A stretch of 64,000 bases of DNA from Planctomycetota bacterium (GTDB lineage: Bacteria > Planctomycetota > Planctomycetia > Pirellulales > Pirellulaceae), in the NCBI GenBank assembly GCA_014238905.1, contig JABAAE010000006.1, forward strand, positions 124,001 to 188,000. Direction: 5' to 3'. A model generated the notes under the pieces. That model was given only the letters and a program-made list of their open reading frames with translations. It made no database searches and was not told the DNA's origin. Positions 57,897 through 64,000 of the stretch are shown piece by piece. How positions within the stretch are numbered: the first letter of the stretch is position 1; every line of letters begins with the position of its first letter. Both the position numbers and the translations under genes were made by a program.

Positions 57897-58553
57897 CTAA
57901 ATCAATTTCTGCAAGCGAAGATAATTAACGACTTGATCTGCTAGATTCTCCACTGTTGAGGTTCCGCCGGTCAGTCTCAACTCAGGACTTTCAGGAGCTT
58001 CATAGGGATCGTCGACCCCGGTGAAATTTCGAATTTCTCCCGCGCGAGCTTTTTTGTACAACCCTTTGGGATCTCGCTGTTCACAAACCTCGATTGGCGT
58101 GTCTACGAAAACTTCTATAAAGTCTCCATGTTTCCCGTGGGATTCAATCAATTCGCGAACACTTTGACGATCACGGCGATATGGACTGACAAACGCTGCG
58201 AGAACAACAATTCCGGCGGAACAAAATATCTCGGAAACACTCCCGATTCTGCGAATATTTTCTTCTCGATCCTCGGGCCCAAATCCGAGACCAAAACGAT
58301 CTGCAAACGACTGTCCGTGTTTGGTGACTAATTTTTCAGGCGAAGCGTTTAAGCCATGGCGAACATTATCACCATCTAGAAGGAAACTTCGTTTTGTAAT
58401 CTCGCCGCTGGAATTAAGTTCATCAAGCAACTGGTCGACTCGATTGGCAACCGTGCTCTTTCCGCTTCCGCTCAGTCCGGTAAACCAGAGCACACATCCT
58501 CTATCTCTCTGGACGGCTTGGTTGTGCCAAACGACCTCTGTTTTTTCAGTCAT
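57897..58553 (-). CDS. cysC: Adenylylsulfate kinase
   Basis: APS kinase makes PAPS from APS and ATP, for sulfation or sulfate assimilation. From the ATG at 58553 it has 218 residues, with Walker [10 protein letters not shown] at 26-34, [24 protein letters not shown] and [10 protein letters not shown]. It carries an insertion of about 17 residues at 70-87 between the GLN and EDRE blocks. Its start overlaps the stop of the acyl-CoA dehydrogenase-like gene by four bases. No cysD or cysN is adjacent. Confidence 0.93.
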   Translation of the reverse strand: MTEKTEVVWHNQAVQRDRGCVLWFTGLSGSGKSTVANRVDQLLDELNSSGEITKRSFLLDGDNVRHGLNASPEKLVTKHGQSFADRFGLGFGPEDREENIRRIGSVSEIFCSAGIVVLAAFVSPYRRDRQSVRELIESHGKHGDFIEVFVDTPIEVCEQRDPKGLYKKARAGEIRNFTGVDDPYEAPESPELRLTGGTSTVENLADQVVNYLRLQKLI

Positions 58554-59686
58554 TGATTCTTTATCCATTCTATTTGAGCCAACTCGCACAAATTGCTGGC
58601 AGTAACCGGTTCCGGGCAACTCCAAACCAGGAAAAAAAGCGCCTGCTGGCACCATCGTCCAACTGGGTGCTGCTCACAAAAACCAGCCCCTTTGGCAACC
58701 ATCAACGCGGCTTGGGTACTGCGAAGCACCAAACTGTTGGCCTCAGCCCTGACGTCTGCATTGGACCATTGTTGTTTTCCGTCAGCTAGATCAAAGAGCT
58801 TGTCCCTGGTGGAAGTAAGCTGATGCTGAAGGCTCTCCAGGGGCTCCATAATACCAGCACGATTCAGGGATTCCTGTCGTAAATAGGAAATCGCCGCCGT
58901 CGACAAACCCAATGCCAAGACTGACGTTTGGAGCCCGCCGGTACCACCGCCGGATCCCTGAGACATGATTCGTTCTCTGGGGCCATCAAGAATGAACTGC
59001 TGGTCGACTAGAACATCTTCAAAATGAATGGGCCCAGTGCACGAGTCCGACAAAGCTACCAGTCGAGGTGTCGCCGGCCGAACGATTCCCGGTAAGTCGG
59101 TAGGCAGGCCGAAGAGGATTTCATTCCGATATCGCCCTTCATCATTCGCTGAATCAACGCCAGCTTCGTCGGCCGATATCGAATCGCAACTCGCTCCAAC
59201 AACAATTTGATCAGCAAAAGAAATACCGGTGACCCAGGGACTAAAGCCGTTTAATACGTAGCCAGTGGGCGATTTACTGGCAAGCAACACCGGTTTCTGC
59301 AGGTGGCGATGACTAGTCGTTAAATGCGAAATACCGACGGTGACGAACCATTCACCCGTAACAAGACGTGGCAACAATCGTTCTTTGAGAACATCATTTC
59401 CGGATGCCAGTATTCGACTGACTGCCGCCGCTCTCTGAGTGAGAACGAATGCTGTCGACAAACAGGCAGCACTTAATTCGAGGTAGCCACGCAGGATTTC
59501 GTTGGTGGACCATTCGAAACCTCCAAATCGTTGCGGAATAAACCAGCGAAAAACATCCGCTTGCCCCAACAAATCCACCCGTTTCCGGGCCGCCTTCACT
59601 TCATCCGCAGCATTTGAGATTCCCTTTAGTTGCTGGCACAAATTAGCAAGCACTTCTCGTTGGGATTGATAATCGTAATTCCGCAT
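58550..59686 (-). CDS. Acyl-CoA dehydrogenase-like flavoprotein
   Basis: A 378-residue flavoprotein of the ACAD fold. The N-terminal helical domain ([20 protein letters not shown] sequence) is followed by the middle beta domain ([34 protein letters not shown]) and a C-terminal helical bundle. The usual catalytic glutamate region (YEGT-like) is not visible, so a monooxygenase-like member (HpaB/DszC type) is as likely as a true dehydrogenase. Its coupling to cysC is an unusual neighbour relation. No substrate can be named. Confidence 0.72.
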   Translation of the reverse strand: MRNYDYQSQREVLANLCQQLKGISNAADEVKAARKRVDLLGQADVFRWFIPQRFGGFEWSTNEILRGYLELSAACLSTAFVLTQRAAAVSRILASGNDVLKERLLPRLVTGEWFVTVGISHLTTSHRHLQKPVLLASKSPTGYVLNGFSPWVTGISFADQIVVGASCDSISADEAGVDSANDEGRYRNEILFGLPTDLPGIVRPATPRLVALSDSCTGPIHFEDVLVDQQFILDGPRERIMSQGSGGGTGGLQTSVLALGLSTAAISYLRQESLNRAGIMEPLESLQHQLTSTRDKLFDLADGKQQWSNADVRAEANSLVLRSTQAALMVAKGAGFCEQHPVGRWCQQALFFLVWSCPEPVTASNLCELAQIEWIKNQ

Positions 59687-59954
59687 GCAACGACCAGAAT
59701 CTTCAATAAACCAAAGGGACCCGGGATAATTGGCGTTGTTTTACCCAACAGGTGGATTTTCTCAAGGAGATTTGTATTTTATGGCGATTATACCTGATGT
59801 GGCATGATCCTGCGATTTGGTGAGGCCCAATTATCTTGGCTGCAAGGCAGGCATGTCGTTAAAAACATTCCGTCAGAGCAGGATGAGAAAAAACTCACCA
59901 CCGCAAGACAGTGACCAGCAAGCAAGACAGGTAAGTCATAGGTAAAGTTCAACA

Positions 59955-62135
59955 ATGGCCACAATTATCAGTGATTCAAGTTTTACCGATGAAAATCACA
60001 AACCACAGGAACTCCATGAAAAGTGTGTGTCGCTTGCGTCCAACCTGTGGTGGGCATGGTCACCTGACACAATTGAACTCTTCCGCGATCTCGACCCAGT
60101 GCTTTGGCGTCAAACCGGACACAACCCCATCCAGCTACTAAGGGCGTTCAGTCCCTTGGAGCTTGATCAGCGCGCCACTGAGATGGCGTTACATAGTCGC
60201 ATCAACCACTGCTACAGACTGCTGAAAGAGTATCTTGCTCAAAGACGCGGATGGGGCATCCAAAACGCCGGTGTTCTCGGAGCCAGACCGGTTGCCTATT
60301 TTTCAGCGGAATTTGGGATTCATGAGTCTATGCCTATCTACTCCGGTGGTCTGGGGGTCCTTTCAGGCGACCATGTAAAAAGTGCGAGCGACTTGGGCAT
60401 TCCGATGGTATGTGTAGGGCTATTCTACGGCCAAGGCTACTTCAGACAGTTTCTCGATGACAATGGCTACCAACGGGAAGAATATGTTGATACCAATGTC
60501 GATGATATTGCGATGCGGCCAGCTCTTGATCAAAACCAACATCCCGTTCAGGTTAACATTGAAACCCGAGAAGGCACGATTGCTGCCAGAGTTTGGCAAC
60601 TGGACATTGGCCGAATTCGACTTTTCCTCCTGGATTGCAACGTAGAAGGAAACTCTGAAGACGACCGAAAACTAACCAGCCGTCTTTATGGAGGAGATGA
60701 ACGCACCCGGATACGACAAGAATTGGTTCTCGGGGTTGGCGGTGTCCGAGCATTAAAAATCCTGAATATCACACCGGGAGTCTTTCATCTCAACGAAGGC
60801 CACAGTGCCTTTTGCCCGCTGGAAGCCATTCGGCAGAAGATTACCGAGTATGGTCACTCATTTGAAACGGCTGTACGTGACATCGCACAACAAACGGTTT
60901 TCACGACCCACACGCCAGTGCCTGCCGGTCATGATCGTTTTGAATGTAGCCTCGTCGAAGAGCATCTCGGCCCGCTACGCGACGATCTCGGCATTTCGTT
61001 TGAGCAGTTAATGGGCCTCGGACGTGTCGAACCACAAAACAAATCAGAAACTTTTTGCATGACGGTGATCGGCCTGAAACTTTCTCGAAAAGCAAACGGT
61101 GTCAGTCAATTGCATGGCCATGTATCGAGAAGAATGTGGTCTGGTCTGTGGCCCTGGCGAGTAGAGGAAGAGATTCCAATTGGACATATAACCAACGGTG
61201 TCCATATTCCAAGCTGGTTATCTGTGCAAATGAGGCGTTTATTTGATCGATACTTTCCCAAGGATTGGATGGCTCACATGGGCGAGCCTGATGTTTGGCA
61301 GGGAATTTACAAGGTCGATCCAGGCGAACTCTGGGAAACGCATAATCTATTAAAAAATCAGTTATTGCATTTCGTAAGACGCCGCATCGCTGCCAACTGT
61401 CGAAGACGTGAAGAAGCAGGTCGGGCCATCGAAACGGCTCGTCAAGTCCTCAACCCAGCCGCACTCACGATTGGCTTCGCTCGCCGTTTTGCAACTTACA
61501 AGCGAGCTCAACTCCTGTTTCAGGACCTCGATCGGATAGAAAGAATCGTCAATAACCAGGAACGGCCGGTCCAGATCATTTTTGCGGGTAAAGCCCATCC
61601 CAAGGATGATCCAGGAAAGCAACTCGTCCAATCAATTGTCAACATGCGGCACGACTCACGCTTCCGAGATTCGGTCGTTTTCATTGAAGACTATGACATC
61701 AACGTCTGCCGCCATTTGATTTGGGGGGTCGACGTTTGGCTGAATAACCCCCGAAGGCCGATGGAAGCGTCTGGGACAAGCGGACAAAAAGTTGTTTATA
61801 ACGGGGGTCTTAATTTTTCAGTTTTGGATGGCTGGTGGGCAGAAGCATTCGACGGCGGCAATGGATTTGCAATTGGTGACGGATCCACTCATACGGATGA
61901 TTCGATAACCGATGCTCGCGATAGTGAGTCACTATACGATGTTCTTGAAAATCGAATTGTGCCTTCGTTTTACCAGCTCGATGATGATGGACTTCCCTTC
62001 GACTGGATTCAAAAAATGATGAATTCAATCAGTACACTTGCCTGGAGATTTAGTTCCCATCGCATGGTTATGGATTACACCCGGAATTGTTATTTACCGG
62101 CTGCCGGTGGATTAAGCTGCAAAATGAACACTTGA
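59955..62135 (+). CDS. glgP: Alpha-glucan phosphorylase
   Basis: A phosphorylase that releases glucose 1-phosphate from glycogen or related glucans. The 726-residue product belongs to the shorter AlgP/TIGR02094 type. It has YFSAEFGIHESMPIYSGGLGVLSGDH, HLNEGHSAF, TTHTPVPAGHDRF, ITNGVH, FARRFATYKRA and the PLP-lysine block EASGTSGQKVVYNGGLNFSVLDGWW, with Q in place of the common M before the lysine. The start is ATG 59955. It stands alone; no glycogen synthesis genes are adjacent. Confidence 0.95.
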   Translation: MATIISDSSFTDENHKPQELHEKCVSLASNLWWAWSPDTIELFRDLDPVLWRQTGHNPIQLLRAFSPLELDQRATEMALHSRINHCYRLLKEYLAQRRGWGIQNAGVLGARPVAYFSAEFGIHESMPIYSGGLGVLSGDHVKSASDLGIPMVCVGLFYGQGYFRQFLDDNGYQREEYVDTNVDDIAMRPALDQNQHPVQVNIETREGTIAARVWQLDIGRIRLFLLDCNVEGNSEDDRKLTSRLYGGDERTRIRQELVLGVGGVRALKILNITPGVFHLNEGHSAFCPLEAIRQKITEYGHSFETAVRDIAQQTVFTTHTPVPAGHDRFECSLVEEHLGPLRDDLGISFEQLMGLGRVEPQNKSETFCMTVIGLKLSRKANGVSQLHGHVSRRMWSGLWPWRVEEEIPIGHITNGVHIPSWLSVQMRRLFDRYFPKDWMAHMGEPDVWQGIYKVDPGELWETHNLLKNQLLHFVRRRIAANCRRREEAGRAIETARQVLNPAALTIGFARRFATYKRAQLLFQDLDRIERIVNNQERPVQIIFAGKAHPKDDPGKQLVQSIVNMRHDSRFRDSVVFIEDYDINVCRHLIWGVDVWLNNPRRPMEASGTSGQKVVYNGGLNFSVLDGWWAEAFDGGNGFAIGDGSTHTDDSITDARDSESLYDVLENRIVPSFYQLDDDGLPFDWIQKMMNSISTLAWRFSSHRMVMDYTRNCYLPAAGGLSCKMNT

Positions 62136-62633
62136 ATGGGTGACACGAATCTGCTCCTGATATTTCCCGGTGTTCACCTGCCTCTTGCAGAACACGGGCA
62201 CCTAGCCGAAGCTGGTTTGGTCCGCCGTCGATCAACCTAATACCAGCTGTGGACCGGCAACTTCGTTGATTGCCTGACTGGCCTCGCGATCGACAAAATG
62301 TTGTAAACCTGCCTCAATTCATCTCCATGTTGCCGAAAATAGACGATTTGGGCGGTCAGTTTTAGTAACCGACACCTCCAATCAGGACCAGCTGGCATCA
62401 ATTCAGGTCTTCTGGGTGTATTCGCTTGTATTGTGCTCTAAAGCAAATTATCATCAAAAGCTGTGTTTGTTCCGAAAAATCAATTGTTCTTGGGGAAATC
62501 AATTTGCCCTCTGGACGTTGATCGGCGTCCGGGTGATCAACACCAAGGACGGAATAAACCAACGGCGATAATTCGATTCTCAATCGCCACACCAAAGTTT
62601 TATTTCTTCTCTTTAGATATAGGAGCTGTCTGG
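62136..62633. other. Intergenic region, no gene recognised
   Basis: About 500 bases follow glgP. A minus-strand frame overlapping 62398-62856 is arginine-rich and antisense to the next gene, so I reject it. The promoter of the DPF-repeat gene should lie here. Confidence 0.5.
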
Positions 62634-63491
62634 ATGACCAGGAACGGGATCTTGGCAACTGTTGCATTTGCAATCGCAACCTTGGGCAATTCTTTTGCCA
62701 CTTTCGCCGACGACGAAATCGTTGTCTCTGAACTTTATGGCCGGGCGGTTCACGCCTATTTCGATGGTTTATTTGAAAAGTCCCATCAGGATCTTTCGGA
62801 TGCGATTGAATTGGGGACCTCAGATCCGCGGATTTATTATTTTCGCGGTTTGGCAAAGGTAAAACTTGGTCGCATGGAAGAAGCCGTCAAAGACTTTGAA
62901 AAAGGTGGCCAAATGGAGGCCTCCGGTCCTGCTCAGTTCTACAACGTAGGACGTTCATTGGAACGAATTCAAGGTGACACTCGATTACAGCTTGAAAAAA
63001 TTCGCAGGAAATCTCGAATCAGCATGCGATTGCGTCAAAAGAAAATCGAAATGGCGCGTATTGAGGAATTCAAACGCAATGAAAAATTGCGACAAGAAGC
63101 TAGTTCCAAAATCGTATTACCCAAACCCTCCGAAAAATCAGCTGGCACTGATGATCCGTTTGGAACAACTGCTGGCGGAGCAGCCAGTCCCCAAAACCCA
63201 ACTCCCACCCCAACAGCGCCGACTAAGCCTGATCCAGAGGATCCGTTTGGATCTTCTCCCCCGAGTAAACCAACAAATAAACCCGTGGTTGATTCGGCCG
63301 ATCCATTCGGCAATCCCGTTCCTAAAAAAGAAGAAGCGACCAAGCCAACCACAGGTACGGATCCTTTTAATGCTCCGGTCCCGAAGAAGGATGAGGCCAA
63401 GCCAGCAAAAGGTCCTGACCCCTTTGCGGAGCCAGAACCAAAGAAAAATGATTCCTCAGAGAAAACGGGTGAAGACCCTTTTGGAAATTGA
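62634..63491 (+). CDS. Exported TPR-like protein with C-terminal DPF repeats
   Basis: From the ATG at 62634 (AGGAG site, signal peptide ILATVAFAIATLGNSFATFA) the product has 285 residues. Two TPR-like helical units lie at about 30-105 (AVHAYFDGLFEKSHQDLSDAIEL; YYFRGLAKVKLGRMEEAVKDFEKG), then a basic coiled-coil-like stretch (about 115-160). The C-terminal third is disordered and Pro/Lys-rich, with six DPF motifs (DPFG, DPFG, DPFG, DPFN, DPFA, DPFG) spaced 19-29 residues. The function is unknown. Confidence 0.75.
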   Translation: MTRNGILATVAFAIATLGNSFATFADDEIVVSELYGRAVHAYFDGLFEKSHQDLSDAIELGTSDPRIYYFRGLAKVKLGRMEEAVKDFEKGGQMEASGPAQFYNVGRSLERIQGDTRLQLEKIRRKSRISMRLRQKKIEMARIEEFKRNEKLRQEASSKIVLPKPSEKSAGTDDPFGTTAGGAASPQNPTPTPTAPTKPDPEDPFGSSPPSKPTNKPVVDSADPFGNPVPKKEEATKPTTGTDPFNAPVPKKDEAKPAKGPDPFAEPEPKKNDSSEKTGEDPFGN

Positions 63492-63519
63492 TCGCTCAGC
63501 AAATGTGATCTATAAAAAG

Positions 63520-63556
63520 AACACCGTCATTTAGCTTTGACGGTGTTGTTTTTTTC
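63520..63556 (+). terminator. Rho-independent terminator after the DPF-repeat gene
   Basis: A 10-bp stem, AACACCGTCA (63520-63529) with TGACGGTGTT (63538-63547), is followed by G and a run of T residues. It lies 28 bases after the stop codon and before the next gene. Confidence 0.9.
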
Positions 63557-63575
63557 AGCCTTGGAAACCTCCAAA

Positions 63576-64000
63576 ATGACACCGCGACTCCAGCTTGGCT
63601 TTGGTTTTTGTTTCTGGTTTTTTTTACCACTAACACTAGCGGCACAACCCACGATCTCAGATCTTTCTATTCGGGGCATTCAAATTGGGGCGACCACGCA
63701 AATCGTGGTGAAAGGCAAGGCGCTTTCCAAGGGAACAAAGATCCATTTACCATTTGATTTCCAACAGAAATCGCTTGCTGAAGAGGGTGACAAGAGCATC
63801 ACTTATGATCTCCAGCTCCTCGAAAACATACGTCCCGGTCTCTATCCGCTGAGAGTCTACAACGGGAATGGAGTTTCTGGTTCAATGATGGTTGGAGTGG
63901 ACCGATTACCTCAATCACCATTCCAAGAAAAAATCAGTATTGCTGGCGCTGCAACAGGCAGCGTCGTTGGAGCTCAAATTGCCAAAACTACTTTCGTCGG
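63576..64000 (+). CDS. Exported protein, N-terminal fragment (gene runs off the window)
   Basis: An ATG at 63576 opens a frame that stays open to the window end, 141 codons. A signal peptide (LQLGFGFCFWFFLPLTLAAQ) is followed by a beta-rich segment (ISDLSIRGIQIGATTQIVVKGKAL, PGLYPLRVYNGNGVSGSMMVGV). That pattern resembles the N-terminal beta domain seen before PPC (pre-peptidase) domains of large planctomycete proteins. The family assignment is tentative. Confidence 0.6.
   Translation, partial: MTPRLQLGFGFCFWFFLPLTLAAQPTISDLSIRGIQIGATTQIVVKGKALSKGTKIHLPFDFQQKSLAEEGDKSITYDLQLLENIRPGLYPLRVYNGNGVSGSMMVGVDRLPQSPFQEKISIAGAATGSVVGAQIAKTTFV

Noticed and set aside
62398..62856. Minus-strand frame of about 150 codons
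   Set aside because: It is antisense to the DPF-repeat protein gene and very Arg/Gln-rich, as expected for a shadow frame.
1..64000. tRNA, rRNA, insertion sequence, prophage or attachment site
   Set aside because: No cloverleaf with a T-arm GGTTCGA, no rRNA segment, no transposase-like frame and no integrase was recognised. The GGTTCGAA at 33591 is inside the sucC hairpin.

Overview
The window looks like chromosomal DNA of a planctomycete, probably a Pirellulales-type bacterium of moderate GC. This is inferred from gene content, not from any marker RNA: there is a formylglycine-type sulfatase, a PmoA/DUF6807 protein, a ThuA-like protein, a giant metzincin-type protease, a planctomycete-style J-like/LamG membrane protein, a fused AroD-AroE enzyme, a DPF-repeat TPR protein, and LptE-, BamD- and OmpA-like envelope proteins. 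No rRNA, tRNA, CRISPR array, insertion sequence or prophage was seen. Genes are mostly housekeeping and lie in short runs on both strands.

Layout. 1-2.8 kb (minus): the 5' part of pnp, rpsO, and a COG0523/CobW-like GTPase. 3.1-11 kb (plus): a DegT-type aminotransferase, an exported S41 protease, aspartate carbamoyltransferase and the FtsK translocase. 11-13.1 kb (minus): a coupled acyltransferase/glycosyltransferase pair. 13.4-14.6 kb (plus): an exported thioredoxin-fold protein whose reading frame is interrupted by one UGA. 15-17.5 kb (minus): uvrB and a ComEA-like protein. 17.7 kb: nadC. 18.8-21.7 kb (minus): the metzincin. 22-27.2 kb (mostly plus): YjbQ, secreted hypotheticals, an AAA ATPase, ThuA. 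27.4-32.9 kb (minus): aldo/keto reductase, cysteine-desulfurase-like enzyme, PaaK-like ligase, MFS transporter. 33-42.5 kb (plus): sucCD, PmoA-like, an NtrC-type regulator overlapping mutL, aroDE, aroK. 42.6-53.97 kb (minus): truB, LptE-like, BamD-like, recO, CorC-like, ybeY, the HD phosphohydrolase, phoH and a sulfatase; phoH-HD-ybeY-corC-recO is a widely conserved run. 54.5-59.7 kb (minus): J-like/LamG protein, OmpA lipoprotein, cysC, acyl-CoA dehydrogenase-like protein. 60-64 kb (plus): glucan phosphorylase, the DPF-repeat protein and the start of one more exported protein.

Main result. The gene at 13398-14633 is best read as a selenoprotein. An in-frame UGA at 14268-14270 falls exactly where the first cysteine of a CxxC thioredoxin motif belongs, giving W-U-P-P-C-R, and thioredoxin-fold sequence continues in the same frame to the true stop. 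A perfect 6-bp hairpin with a GGUC loop lies 31 nt after the UGA; this is the kind of apical loop known from bacterial SECIS elements such as E. coli fdhF. A gene caller would split this into a truncated protein and an orphan fragment. The protein has a signal-like N-terminus, so it would be an exported Sec redox enzyme fused to an uncharacterised domain of about 220 residues.

Smaller observations include a 15-bp perfect hairpin inside sucC, a three-fold 17-bp repeat that copies the start codon of the PmoA-like gene, two other 17/18-bp intergenic duplications, a YbeY with a changed zinc ligand, an NtrC-type regulator with GAFTDA in place of GAFTGA, and a sulfatase with a non-standard CSVAR core.
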